From assembly GCA_011523545.1 (NCBI GenBank), contig WTGN01000079.1:1-42396 (forward strand): a DNA stretch of 42,396 nt, in the 5' to 3' direction. How positions within the stretch are numbered: the first letter of the stretch is position 1; each line of letters opens with the position of its first letter. Under the pieces are notes generated by a model. It ran no database searches. It had not been told where the DNA came from and worked only from the letters and a program-made list of their open reading frames with translations. Shown here piece by piece: positions 13,766 through 22,058 of this stretch. Origin of the DNA: Chloroflexota bacterium. GTDB lineage: Bacteria; Chloroflexota; Anaerolineae; Aggregatilineales; Phototrophicaceae. Made by a program: the position numbers and the translations under genes.

Positions 13766-15133
13766 TTAGCAGCAGGGGACGCCTTCCCTTGTCGGGCCGG
13801 CCGGCGTCTCTTCCAGGACAGGGATCTCGGCGAGCGCGAGCAGCCCGGCATCCGCCGGCGCGCAGCAGGCGCCATCAAGGGCGAAGTCGGTGACGCAGAC
13901 GCCGGTCTCCGGCAGGTTCAGCCTCACATCGCGCGCCGCTTCCCAATCGCCGCAGAGCGCGGCAACCACCGAGCGCGCCTGCTCGTAGCCGGTCGCCAGC
14001 AAGAATGTCGGCGCCCGCCCATAGCTCTTCATGCCGACGATGTAGAAGTCCGTCTCCGGCTGGCGCAATTCGGCCTCGCCATGAGGCGGCACCGTGCCGC
14101 AGCTGTGCAGATTGGGGTCGATTAGCGGCGCCAGGCTGCGCGTCGCTTCCACTGCCGGGTCCAGGTCCAGGCGCATTTCGCGCAGCAGCTCCAGCTCGGG
14201 CCGCGCGCCGGTGCAGACGATGATCTCGTCGGCTGAAAGGCTCTCTGCTAGGCCGTCGAATTCACTGCGCAGCAGCAGTCTGTCGCCTTCCGCCGAAACA
14301 TGCGTCGGCGGGAAGGGCGCCGCGATCTGCAATGCGCCCGCGGCAACCGCTGCCTTGATCCGCAGGCCCAGTTGACCGCGCGCCGCCAGGGCGTCGTCCT
14401 CGCCGCCGCCATAAACCTTCTGCAGGTTGCGGCTGCGCATCACCCAGATGATGTCGGTTTGGGGATGGCCCTCGCGCAGTCTGATCAGGTCAAGCAAGGC
14501 GTTTATCGCCGAGTGGCCGCTGCCGACGACCATGACGCGCTTGCCGGCGAATCGGGAGCGCGCGGCGCCCAGGATGTCCGGCATGCCGTAGACGAGCCGT
14601 TCGCGCAAGCTTGCTTCGCCGATCGCGGGACGGCCATTGGCGCCCAGCGGATTCGGCAAATGCCAGCTGCCGGAGGCGTCTATCACGGCGCGCGCCTCGA
14701 CCAGCTCTTCATGCCCGTCGCAGACAATATGCAATTGAAATGGCGCATGCTGGCGCCGCCCATCTTTGACCTTGTCATGATTGCGCCGGCTGAGGCCGAT
14801 GACCCGTGTTCCGGTGCGAATGATCGCGCGCATCGCCGGCAGCTCGGCGAGGGGCTGCAGATAACGCTCTACCAATTCCAGACCGGAGGGCAGTTCATCA
14901 GCGGGCGGCATCGTCCAGCCAGCGCTTTCCAGCAGGCGAACGCTGGCCGAATCGACATTGAACTCCCAGGGCGAAAACATGCGCACATGACCCCAATCCA
15001 GCACATTGGCGCCGATGGACGCGCCGGCTTCAAACAAGATGGGCGCTTCGCCGCGCTCGATCAGATGCGCCGCCGCCGCCAAGCCAATGGGTCCGCCGCC
15101 TATGATCGCAACCGGCAGTTGATTCGCGGGCAC
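13766..15133 (-). CDS. ArsO-like FAD-dependent oxidoreductase with C-terminal cysteine pairs
   Basis: 455 residues, probably a flavin-containing NAD(P)H-dependent monooxygenase-like enzyme. It has an N-terminal FAD Rossmann motif GGGPIG (12-17), the segment DWGHVRMFSPWEFNVD, a second dinucleotide motif VVGSGHSAINALLDL in mid-protein, and a late ATG-like CTGARPELE. This arrangement is that of the ArsO-type family found in actinobacterial arsenic-resistance clusters. The C-terminus adds cysteines: DGACCAPAD and a terminal VPCC, which could bind a thiophilic ion or act in redox. No other ars gene is in the window. The start is GTG at 15133, with AAAGGAAG just upstream; the ATG at 15172 has no such site. 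Substrate and the arsenic link are inference. Confidence 0.75.
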   Translation of the reverse strand: MPANQLPVAIIGGGPIGLAAAAHLIERGEAPILFEAGASIGANVLDWGHVRMFSPWEFNVDSASVRLLESAGWTMPPADELPSGLELVERYLQPLAELPAMRAIIRTGTRVIGLSRRNHDKVKDGRRQHAPFQLHIVCDGHEELVEARAVIDASGSWHLPNPLGANGRPAIGEASLRERLVYGMPDILGAARSRFAGKRVMVVGSGHSAINALLDLIRLREGHPQTDIIWVMRSRNLQKVYGGGEDDALAARGQLGLRIKAAVAAGALQIAAPFPPTHVSAEGDRLLLRSEFDGLAESLSADEIIVCTGARPELELLREMRLDLDPAVEATRSLAPLIDPNLHSCGTVPPHGEAELRQPETDFYIVGMKSYGRAPTFLLATGYEQARSVVAALCGDWEAARDVRLNLPETGVCVTDFALDGACCAPADAGLLALAEIPVLEETPAGPTREGVPCC

Positions 15134-15186
15134 GGTTCTTCCTTTCGCTGATGTCGATGTCCGTCTTTGCATGTTCTGATATAAAT

Positions 15187-15197
15187 TTCCGGCGGAA
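15187..15197. promoter_or_regulatory. Short inverted repeat upstream of the flavoprotein gene
   Basis: TTCCG-G-CGGAA is a perfect 5-1-5 inverted repeat 54 bp upstream of the GTG start, next to an AT-rich TTTATAT that may be a -10 box on the minus strand. A candidate operator only. Confidence 0.25.
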
Positions 15198-15237
15198 TCT
15201 TACCTGGAAGATCGCAGCCGGGGCGGCGCTTGCCGGA

Positions 15238-17169
15238 TCAGTAACCCAGCTTCAAAGCGACTTCGTCCAGGCTGTCGGTCGGCCCGATAAGGGTCACTTC
15301 GTCTTCGAGGTGCAGGTTGGTATAACCATGCGGCACGATCGAATGCCCGCGGCGCACGATCGCCATCACCAGCACATCATCCGGCAGGATGAGCTCGCGC
15401 AGGTGCAAGCCATCGACGCCCGGGTCGGTGATCGTCACCTGAATCACGTCATGTTCCGGATCGTCTTCAAAGACCATGGTTGCCAGCTGCGGCGCGCGCA
15501 CAAAGTTATCCAGCAGGTGCACCATGGCATTGACAGGATCCAGCACGTGCACGCCCAATTCGCGGAATTGATCCATCAGATTGAAGGTATTGAGCCGAGC
15601 GATCTGCCGCGTGATGCCGAAATCCTCGTAGAAGATCTGACAGAGTCTGAAGCTGTCTTCGTCATGCGGCAGCAGCGTCACCGCGACTTCGGTTTTCGGC
15701 TCGATGATTTTGCGCAGGGCCTCGGCCGAGATTTCGGGCAGCCAGTGCTCGTGCCGCAGCCCGTCGGCCGCCACCTGCGATGTCACATGCGACTGATCGA
15801 TATCAAGCAGCTTGACGCGCCAGCCATGCTCCAGGAGCCGATCGGCCAGTTGGCGCGATTGGTTCTCGATGCCGACAATGACCACATCCAGGATCTCGTC
15901 GTCTTTGATGTCCTGCGGCAGGTGGGATTCGCCGACCAAGCGAATGGCGTATTTGAAAAACGGCGGGCCCGCCAGTTGGCTCAGGACGATCGCCGCCACC
16001 ATCAAGGTGGCGAATTCATTGCCCAGCTGCGGGAAGCCGATGGCGACTTCTTTCGCCAAACCGAGCCCGACGCCGGCCTGCGTGATGTAGGCCATCCACG
16101 TCAGCCGATTGAAGCGCGGCGGATCGCCGGCCAAGGTCCCGCCGATATAGCCCCCGACGAAGAGCGCCAGCAGTCTCACGGTGAATATCACCAGCGTTAT
16201 CGGCAGCAATGCGCGCAGCACAGCCAGGTCCAGCGCTTGACCGATGAGCGTGAAAAAGATGACGAAGATCGGCATCTCCACGCGATGCAGCAGGTGGCGC
16301 AATTCGCTGCGGTAGGGACTGCGGTTGGTGATCCAGAAACTGGCGACCATGCAAATCAGCAGCGGCTCGAAGAGCAGTTCAAAGTCGAGATTGTCGTGGC
16401 TGAAATGCCTGATCTCGACGGCGAGCGCGAAGACCAGGTAGCCAATCAGCAGCAACAGGGGGATCTTCAGCCAGTCCTCCCAATGATTGCGCAGAATCAG
16501 CCCCATCAGCTGGGCGACAAGAATGCCGAAGCCAATCGACGCCAGGATTTCAAAAGCGACCAAAATGAGGAAGCCCAGGTCAAAGCTCCGGCCGGTCAAG
16601 AGCGTCGCCGCCAGCGATGTGCTGAAGGCGAAAAGCACGACGATCAGCACATCTTTGACCAGGGTCACGCCCAGGACGCCCTTGACAAATGGACCGCGCG
16701 CGCGCATCTCGTTGATGATGGCGATAGCGGAGGAAGGCGAGCGCGCCGCCAGTATCGTGCCGGCCAGCAGCGAAACGGCGACTTTGCCGGCGCTCGTCAA
16801 GCCCTGCATGAACGGTATGTAGTCAGCCAGCAGGAAGATGGCGCTGCCGCAGAAAATATAGATAGCGCCAATTTGCGTTAAGGTGTTCCAGCCGATGCTG
16901 CGGTAGCGCCCGCGCAGTTCATCAAGGGCCATCTCGCTGCCGGCGGCGAAGGCGATGAAAGCCAGCGATATCTCGTCCAGAAAGCGCAGAATCTCTACAT
17001 TCTCCGGCGCCATAAACTGGAATATGAATGGACCCGCCAACAGGCCGGCCAGCAAATAACCGCTGATCAGCGGCATATGAACGCGCGTCGCCAGGCGTCC
17101 GATCTGAAAGGCGGCGACGGCGGTGAAGGCAAAGGCGGCAAGCGAAAACGCCAACAGACCGTAATCCAA
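15238..17169 (-). CDS. Cation:proton antiporter, KefB/CPA2 type, with TrkA-N and TrkA-C domains
   Basis: 643 residues. Residues about 1-390 form 12 or so membrane helices of the CPA2 Na+/H+ exchanger fold (TRVHMPLISGYLLAGLLAGP at helix 2, LDEISLAFIAFAAGSEM, SPSSAIAIINEMRARGP, TQAGVGLGLAKEVA). Then a cytosolic TrkA-N/RCK Rossmann domain (about 425-550) begins DVVIVGIENQSRQLADRLL; its nucleotide loop lacks the usual GxGxxG, so ligand binding may be altered. A TrkA-C domain ends the protein (LHLRELILPDDVLVMAIVRRG). The likely role is K+ or Na+ efflux coupled to H+. It lies 110 bp downstream of the decarboxylase gene and has its own promoter with a double palindrome. Confidence 0.9.
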   Translation of the reverse strand: MDYGLLAFSLAAFAFTAVAAFQIGRLATRVHMPLISGYLLAGLLAGPFIFQFMAPENVEILRFLDEISLAFIAFAAGSEMALDELRGRYRSIGWNTLTQIGAIYIFCGSAIFLLADYIPFMQGLTSAGKVAVSLLAGTILAARSPSSAIAIINEMRARGPFVKGVLGVTLVKDVLIVVLFAFSTSLAATLLTGRSFDLGFLILVAFEILASIGFGILVAQLMGLILRNHWEDWLKIPLLLLIGYLVFALAVEIRHFSHDNLDFELLFEPLLICMVASFWITNRSPYRSELRHLLHRVEMPIFVIFFTLIGQALDLAVLRALLPITLVIFTVRLLALFVGGYIGGTLAGDPPRFNRLTWMAYITQAGVGLGLAKEVAIGFPQLGNEFATLMVAAIVLSQLAGPPFFKYAIRLVGESHLPQDIKDDEILDVVIVGIENQSRQLADRLLEHGWRVKLLDIDQSHVTSQVAADGLRHEHWLPEISAEALRKIIEPKTEVAVTLLPHDEDSFRLCQIFYEDFGITRQIARLNTFNLMDQFRELGVHVLDPVNAMVHLLDNFVRAPQLATMVFEDDPEHDVIQVTITDPGVDGLHLRELILPDDVLVMAIVRRGHSIVPHGYTNLHLEDEVTLIGPTDSLDEVALKLGY

Positions 17170-17223
17170 GGTATGATTCCCGCGCTAGTGAGTTAAGAGA
17201 CTGGCAGTCCAGAAAGCGCGACC

Positions 17224-17251
17224 ATTTTATCAAGTTAGCGCCGGCTGTACA
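17224..17251 (-). promoter_or_regulatory. Sigma70-like promoter of the antiporter gene
   Basis: On the minus strand TGTACA (17251-17246, four of six matches to the -35 consensus) and TAAAAT (17229-17224, five of six to the -10 consensus) are 16 bp apart. The -10 box is 54 bp before the ATG at 17169. The -35 box is the core of a CTGTACAG palindrome, so a protein bound there would block RNA polymerase. Confidence 0.55.
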
Positions 17252-17261
17252 GTCTGTACAG
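17245..17261. promoter_or_regulatory. Tandem palindromic operator candidate CTGTACAG-T-CTGTACAG
   Basis: Two copies of the self-complementary octamer CTGTACAG at 17245-17252 and 17254-17261, one base apart. The 9-bp period puts them just under one helical turn apart. The gene-proximal copy overlaps the -35 box of the antiporter promoter. Confidence 0.5.
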
Positions 17262-17279
17262 ATACCGAAACGCGCGGTG

Positions 17280-18752
17280 CTAGCCGGCTGACGCGGCGCC
17301 GATGGTCTCCGCTTCCAGTTCAGCAGCCAGCCGCCCCATTATCTGGACGGTCTGCCGCAAATCGGAAGGCGTGGTCCGCGGATTATTCGTAACCAGGCGC
17401 ATGACCGTTTTTTGGCCGAGCTGCGTGGTTGATGCGAAGGCGAATCCGTTCGCCGCCATAGCGCCGCTCAACTGATACGTCACCGTATTGGCAAGGTCCT
17501 CGTCGCCATCGCGCGGCTTGTAACGAAAGGTCACGATGGCCATTTGCGCCGGCGTGACGATTTCCCAACGGCCCGAATCGCGCAAGAGCGATTCCGCTAA
17601 CTCAGCCAATTCAAATCCCCGATCAATCGCTTGCCGCATGGCTGCCAACCCAAATACTTTGAGGCTCATCCAGAATTTCAGGGCGCGGAAATAGCGCGTC
17701 AGTTGAATGCCCTGATACATGAAGTTTAATTCTTCGCCGGCCTCTTCTTTGCTATGCGGCTCGGCATCGGTGAGGAAATGGGCTTTCTCTTTGAATGTTT
17801 CGCTGAGCCAATGACGATCACGCACCAAAATAGCGCTGCACTCTACTGGCTGGAACATCCACTTATGCGCGTCCCAGGCTAGCGAATGCGCGCGCTCAAT
17901 GCCAGCCAATTCCAGCCGCCTGTGTGTGGTCAAACTGGCCGACGCGCCATAAGCCCCATCGACATGAAGCCAGAGGTCTTCTCTCTCGCAAAGATCCGCC
18001 AGGTCATTCAGCGGGTCCACCGCGCCCGAATTGGTTGTGCCGGCTGTCGCAGCAATGCAAAACGGCCGTTTGCCCGCCGCTCTGTCCTCGGCAATGGCGC
18101 GTTCGAGATCAGCCGGCGGAAGCCGGTAATCCCTGTCGGAGAGGATTTCGCGCAATTGATCGGGCGCGAAGCCGAGGATGCGCAAGCCGCGCGCGATGAC
18201 GAAGTGCGCTTGATCTGAACAGTAGACGACGGCATCGCGCATGTCGCCGTCCAGTTGAATCTGACGCGCCACCGCCAATCCCGTCAGATTCGCAACCGAG
18301 CCCCCGCTCACAAACAAGCCGCCCGCCTCTTCCGGCATGCCGCAGAGCTTGCGCAGCCAACTGATGGCCAGCCTCTCGACAACCGCCGCGCCCGTCCCTA
18401 GCGGATACAAGGCGTTGAAGATGTTGTAGCCGGACGCCAGCGCGTCCGCCATGGCGCCGACGAAGTTGTTGGATGAGGGGATATAGGCGAAGAAGCGCGG
18501 ATGATCCAGGTGGTCGATGGTTGTCAATATCTGCCGCTCGAATTGTTCGAGCACATCGCGCCAATCCGACCCCGATTCTGGAAGCGGTTCGTCCAGGATT
18601 TCTTCGAATGTCGCGTGATCCAGCGCCCGCGTCACCGGAAATTGGGCTTGCGCGCCGGTATAGTCCACCAGCATGTCGATGATTCGGTAGCCCATCTCCC
18701 GCATGTCGTCGGCGCTGAGCTTTAATTGGTCTCGGGGGTTCGACGTGCGCAT
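17280..18752 (-). CDS. PLP-dependent decarboxylase, group II (aromatic/acidic amino acid type), paralogue 1
   Basis: 490 residues, cytoplasmic. Group II amino acid decarboxylase features are all visible: the N-terminal substrate segment [20 protein letters not shown] (about 84-103), the ring-stacking His184 in [17 protein letters not shown] with Asp265 that pairs with the pyridine nitrogen, and the PLP Lys297 in DAHKWMFQP. The family decarboxylates tyrosine, tryptophan, DOPA, glutamate and similar acids; the substrate cannot be read from this. ATG at 18752 has AAGGAT six bases upstream. It is colinear, without gaps through residue 300, with the neighbouring gene at 18929, so the two arose by tandem duplication. 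The downstream antiporter gene suggests a link to pH balance, which is inference. Confidence 0.9.
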   Translation of the reverse strand: MRTSNPRDQLKLSADDMREMGYRIIDMLVDYTGAQAQFPVTRALDHATFEEILDEPLPESGSDWRDVLEQFERQILTTIDHLDHPRFFAYIPSSNNFVGAMADALASGYNIFNALYPLGTGAAVVERLAISWLRKLCGMPEEAGGLFVSGGSVANLTGLAVARQIQLDGDMRDAVVYCSDQAHFVIARGLRILGFAPDQLREILSDRDYRLPPADLERAIAEDRAAGKRPFCIAATAGTTNSGAVDPLNDLADLCEREDLWLHVDGAYGASASLTTHRRLELAGIERAHSLAWDAHKWMFQPVECSAILVRDRHWLSETFKEKAHFLTDAEPHSKEEAGEELNFMYQGIQLTRYFRALKFWMSLKVFGLAAMRQAIDRGFELAELAESLLRDSGRWEIVTPAQMAIVTFRYKPRDGDEDLANTVTYQLSGAMAANGFAFASTTQLGQKTVMRLVTNNPRTTPSDLRQTVQIMGRLAAELEAETIGAASAG

Positions 18753-18845
18753 GTTCGATCCTTGTCGTCGTGCTTTGTATAAAAGCCTCTGCAAAGTTCG
18801 ACAGATTTGGATACCTTAACGCAGATTCTGTAATCATGCCAACTA

Positions 18846-18861
18846 AGCGTTAGACAACGCT
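18846..18861. other. Small inverted repeat between the two decarboxylase genes
   Basis: AGCGTT (18846-18851) and AACGCT (18856-18861) around AGAC-type loop, in a 176-bp AT-richer spacer that also holds AAGTTTTAACTT. There is no T-run, so an operator or leader hairpin is as likely as a terminator. Confidence 0.25.
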
Positions 18862-18928
18862 ATCGTTGCAACAAGTTTTAACTTTGCATTAAGCGTGTGG
18901 ATTTACAGCGTCAATGATGCGGAGGCAT

Positions 18929-20386
18929 CTAGCTGATTGCCGGCGAGTCTCCAAGCTGAACTTCCAACTCGTTTGCCAGCCGCCCCAAAAGCTGAATCGT
19001 CATTTCCAGGTCCGCGGGCGTGGTGCGCGGATTGTTGGCGCAGATGCGCATGACCGGCCTGCCGCGCAGCTGGGTTCCGGAGGCGAAAGCGTCGCCAGCT
19101 TCCAACAGGCTGCCTACCAAATTCTGCGTGACGCGGTCGGCAAGCGTCTGATCGCCATTAGCCGGTTTGTAACGAAAGGTAACGATGGCCATTTGCGCCG
19201 GTGTCACGACTTCCCAGCAGCCCGCCGCGCGCAGCAGGCGCTCCGCCAACTCGGCATTGGCGAAGCCGGCCGCGATCGCCTCACTGATGGCATCCAGGCC
19301 AAATACCTTGAAGCTCATCCACAGTTTCAGCGCGCGAAACTGCCGCGTCAACTGAATGCCTTGGTACATGAAATTGATCTCTTCGCCTTCGCTCTGTACA
19401 TCTTTCAGGACTTCAGACGTCTCCTTGAATGTCGCCGGCAGCCAGCGCCGATCTTGGAGCAGCACGACGCCGCATTCAATCGGCTGAAACAGCCACTTGT
19501 GCGCATCCAGGGCGAGGGACTGCGCGCGCTCAAGCCCCTTGAGCGCCTTCGCCCCCGGCGGCGTCATTATCGCCGGCGCGCCGTAAGCGCCATCGACATG
19601 CAGCCAGAGGTCTTCTTCCTGGCACAGGTCGGCCAGGGCATCCAGCGGATCCACCGCGCCGGTGTTCGTCGTGCCAGCCGAGGCGATGACGCAGAAGGGC
19701 CGCCTCCCCGCGGCGCGATCTTGGGCAATGGCCGCGCGCAGGGCTGGTGGCGGCAGCCGGAAATTATCATCGCTCGGGATCTTGCGCAGCTGCCCCGGCG
19801 CGAAGCCCAGCAGGCGCAACCCGCGCGAGACGGCGAAATGAATCTGATCGGAACAATAGGCGAGGGCCTCCCGCATATCGCCCGCCAATTGAATCTCGCG
19901 CGCGACAGCCAGGGCGGTCAGATTCGCGACCGAGCCGCCGCTGACGAAGGTCCCGCCCGCCGCCGCGGGAAAGCCGAAAATCTGCCGCAGCCAGTCTACC
20001 GTCAGCCGCTCGATCTGCGCTGCGCCCGGCCCTTGCAGCCAGACGGCGTTGAAGACGTTGTAGCCGGCCGCCAGCGCGTCGGCCATGACGCTGACAAAGT
20101 TGTTCGCTAGCGGAATATAGGCGAAGAAACGCGGATGGTCGACGCGATTCGATGTTTCGACCACTTGTCTTTCGAATTGTTCATGGACGGCGCGCCAATG
20201 GCTGCCTTCGCGCGGCAGCGGCTCGGTCAAAATAGCATCCAGCGCGTCGAGGTCCAGCTTTTCAACGACCGGCTTCTCGGCGCGGGTATCGTAGTAGTCC
20301 AGTAGCGAATCAATGACCTGGTAGCCGAATTCCCGCATCTCGTCGCGGCTGATTTGCAGCTTGTGTCGCTGTGATGAATCGCTCAT
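18929..20386 (-). CDS. PLP-dependent decarboxylase, group II, paralogue 2
   Basis: 485 residues and a close paralogue of the protein encoded at 17280-18752. Key residues occupy the same positions: [20 protein letters not shown], His184 in SDQIHFAV, Asp265 in LHVDGAYGA, and Lys297 in DAHKWLFQP. Differences cluster after residue 270 ([14 protein letters not shown] in place of SASLTTHRRLELAG) and around 115-123, near the substrate pocket in known relatives, so the two may prefer different amino acids. The ATG at 20386 follows AGGCG; the open frame upstream to 20545 runs through repeat sequence and is not coding. A 176-bp AT-richer gap with small inverted repeats separates it from paralogue 1, so each may have its own promoter. 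Confidence 0.9.
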   Translation of the reverse strand: MSDSSQRHKLQISRDEMREFGYQVIDSLLDYYDTRAEKPVVEKLDLDALDAILTEPLPREGSHWRAVHEQFERQVVETSNRVDHPRFFAYIPLANNFVSVMADALAAGYNVFNAVWLQGPGAAQIERLTVDWLRQIFGFPAAAGGTFVSGGSVANLTALAVAREIQLAGDMREALAYCSDQIHFAVSRGLRLLGFAPGQLRKIPSDDNFRLPPPALRAAIAQDRAAGRRPFCVIASAGTTNTGAVDPLDALADLCQEEDLWLHVDGAYGAPAIMTPPGAKALKGLERAQSLALDAHKWLFQPIECGVVLLQDRRWLPATFKETSEVLKDVQSEGEEINFMYQGIQLTRQFRALKLWMSFKVFGLDAISEAIAAGFANAELAERLLRAAGCWEVVTPAQMAIVTFRYKPANGDQTLADRVTQNLVGSLLEAGDAFASGTQLRGRPVMRICANNPRTTPADLEMTIQLLGRLANELEVQLGDSPAIS

Positions 20387-20418
20387 GTACACGCCTGATT
20401 CGCCATGTGATTTTGTAG

Positions 20419-20439
20419 GGGCGTTTCGCCTAGTCGCCC
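20419..20439. repeat. Chimeric family A repeat
   Basis: The left arm GGGCGTTTC belongs to one subtype and the right arm TAGTCGCCC to another, so the inner bases no longer pair. It is preceded by GTA as in intact copies. The gap 20387-20744 (358 bp) holds this unit, a G-rich family B copy and no gene that I can see. Confidence 0.6.
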
Positions 20440-20651
20440 GCGGGCGTGGACGAATGCCTGCATGCCTTGTTGCGCAATTGTGGCGGACGGACATGGGTCG
20501 CGACGCTGACCGTCTCTCGCCCCAGCGAAGCCATATGCTAGGCAATATGACATCCGTCGGCGACCACTGCGCCCGCCTCCGGTCTCCTGCGGTGAAGCCA
20601 TAGACCTCAGTAGTTCCAAGTTAGTCATGCGAAAACATCCTCGCTAGAAAA

Positions 20652-20694
20652 CTCCCCTTCCCTAGCTCGCTGGGGAAGGGGCCGGGGGATGGGG
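20652..20694 (+). repeat. Family B G-rich hairpin/quadruplex repeat
   Basis: CTCCCCTTCC pairs with GGGGAAGGGG around CTAGCTCGCT; G-runs at 20672-20675, 20678-20681, 20684-20688 and 20691-20694 have two-base loops. It is the same subtype as 8978-9023 and ends 51 bp before the stop of the TSUP gene. Confidence 0.85.
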
Positions 20695-20744
20695 TAGAAA
20701 AGCGGCATTTTCGAATTCTTATTACTTTCTTGGAACTACTTCCC

Positions 20745-21482
20745 TCAGCCCCCGCCGAGAATCGCTTTCAAGGCAATCACGGTCAAGACAGCCAGCGCGG
20801 CATGATTGAGCAGTCGCTTGCTGAAGCGATTCCCGATGCGCACGCCGATCGCAGTGCCGAAATAGATCAGCGGCGAAATGACCAGCGCCAGCAGAATTAC
20901 CTCGAGGTTCATCGTCGTGGACAGGAAAAGCAGGAGGGCGACTTGCACCGGCGCGTTGAACAGGAAGAGCGTCATCGTGAAGGCGCGCGCCTCCCGCGCT
21001 TCATAATCGCGCGTCGTCATCCACAGCACCAGCGGCGGACCGCCCATCGCCACCAGGCCCTGCAAGACGCCGCTGATACTGAAGGCGGCGATCGAGGCGG
21101 CTGTCGGCCATTCGCGCCCGGCGAACTTGCCCGCGGCGATGCGGACGGCAACGCCCAGCAGCACGCCGAAGCCCACAAGGCGCTTGATGCTAGCCAGCTC
21201 CAGCGCTTCGACATTCAGCAGCAGTAGAACGCCGACGGCCACCGTCAGCAAGCGCGTGATCGCCGCCGGCTTGACATCGCCCCAGGGGATATGCGCCCGC
21301 AATTGCCAGACGCCGAACATCACCTGAATGCCGATTGACAGTGTCGTCAGCGCCACCGCTTGCGACAGGCTGAAGCCGGCTTCGACCAGCAGCGGCACGG
21401 CGATCATGCCCAACGCGAAGCCAATCGTGCCTTGCGCCAGGCTGCCGACGAACATGATGAGTCCCGCCCAAATCAGCGGCAT
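20745..21482 (-). CDS. TSUP-family permease (TauE/SafE type)
   Basis: 245 residues, an integral membrane protein with about eight hydrophobic segments in two repeats. The N-terminus MPLIWAGLIMFVGSLAQGTIGFALGMIAVPLL and the second-half GVLQGLVAMGGPPLVLWMTT are the two conserved halves of the TSUP family, each with a G-x-G/A-x-G-F/G-P motif. Family members export or import sulfite, sulfoacetate, taurine-derived anions or other organic acids. The length is typical. ATG at 21482 is chosen because the first membrane helix begins there; the open frame continues to 21677 but the added residues are Cys-, His- and Arg-rich and lack conservation signals. Gene neighbours give no hint of the substrate. 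Confidence 0.85.
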   Translation of the reverse strand: MPLIWAGLIMFVGSLAQGTIGFALGMIAVPLLVEAGFSLSQAVALTTLSIGIQVMFGVWQLRAHIPWGDVKPAAITRLLTVAVGVLLLLNVEALELASIKRLVGFGVLLGVAVRIAAGKFAGREWPTAASIAAFSISGVLQGLVAMGGPPLVLWMTTRDYEAREARAFTMTLFLFNAPVQVALLLFLSTTMNLEVILLALVISPLIYFGTAIGVRIGNRFSKRLLNHAALAVLTVIALKAILGGG

Positions 21483-21725
21483 ATCCACAGTGCGCTGAAC
21501 TCCATAAGCTGCGGGCAGTGTCACACAGACTGGCGCAATAGGCAAGGTTTGCTGTCCGCAGCGCTTGTGGCCGGGCTGCCAGGGACCGGCGGCCGCGCCG
21601 TCGTGCAAATCGCACAGTGGCTGATACCTCTCCCAGCGAAAAGCGTATGTAAAATGAAAGAAGGGCAGCGCCGTCATTTTGAATTACTCGATACGCGGCG
21701 CAGACCTCAGCAGGTTCATGAATTT

Positions 21726-21740
21726 GGCGATACAATCGCC
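21726..21740. promoter_or_regulatory. Palindrome GGCGAT-ACA-ATCGCC over a TACAAT box
   Basis: A perfect 6-bp inverted repeat with a 3-base centre. TACAAT (21731-21736) inside it matches five of six bases of a -10 box on the plus strand. No good -35 box is present, so activator or weak promoter use is possible. It precedes the small acidic protein gene. Confidence 0.35.
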
Positions 21741-21742
21741 TT

Positions 21743-22033
21743 ATGCCAAGAGGAAAGGAGCAAGCCGCGACAGCCATCAAGGGACTGCCCGGCTCAACCG
21801 CAATGGACAATCGCGCGATTAGCGAGCTAACGGTTAGCGAACTCGAAGAGATTATCCGCCGCACGGTGAAGAATTCGGTGGCGGAAGTGATGTTGGAGTT
21901 CGCAATGGATGCCGACGTCGAAGCGCAGGTCGCTTACGAAGCCGAGATCAATGATATGCTGCGTCAGGAGATGCAGTCCTTCAACGGCGTCGGCGATTTT
22001 GAATTGGCCGCCGCCCACAAAGTGGATGACTGA
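21743..22033 (+). CDS. Small acidic protein, antitoxin-like, function unknown
   Basis: 96 residues if started at ATG 21743, or 76 from ATG 21803 (MDNRAISELTVSELEEIIRR). The second start drops a Lys/Gly-rich leader and would leave the TACAAT box and palindrome as a promoter region, so both are possible. The protein is helical, rich in Glu and Ala, with SELTVSELEEIIRRTVKNSV followed by FAMDADVEAQVAYEAEIND. The opening T/S-V-S-E-L-x-E-L/I-I motif occurs in small antitoxin-like proteins, but no toxin gene follows: the next gene is a nitroreductase 25 bp downstream. It may be an orphan or may regulate the nitroreductase. I do not recognise a named family. Confidence 0.6.
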   Translation: MPRGKEQAATAIKGLPGSTAMDNRAISELTVSELEEIIRRTVKNSVAEVMLEFAMDADVEAQVAYEAEINDMLRQEMQSFNGVGDFELAAAHKVDD

Positions 22034-22058
22034 GGCAGCGGCCGCAGAAAGGGACAAT

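Noticed and set aside
12850..13893. Long plus-strand open frame covering the amidotransferase, DinB and flavoprotein genes
   Set aside because: It crosses three well-supported minus-strand genes and has low-complexity composition.
15151..16881. Long open frame on the plus strand opposite the antiporter gene
   Set aside because: It is Gln-, Arg- and His-rich without domain features, and mirrors the GC-rich codons of the true gene on the other strand.
18914..20110. Plus-strand open frame opposite decarboxylase paralogue 2
   Set aside because: Arg/Gln-rich shadow of a gene with intact PLP motifs on the minus strand.
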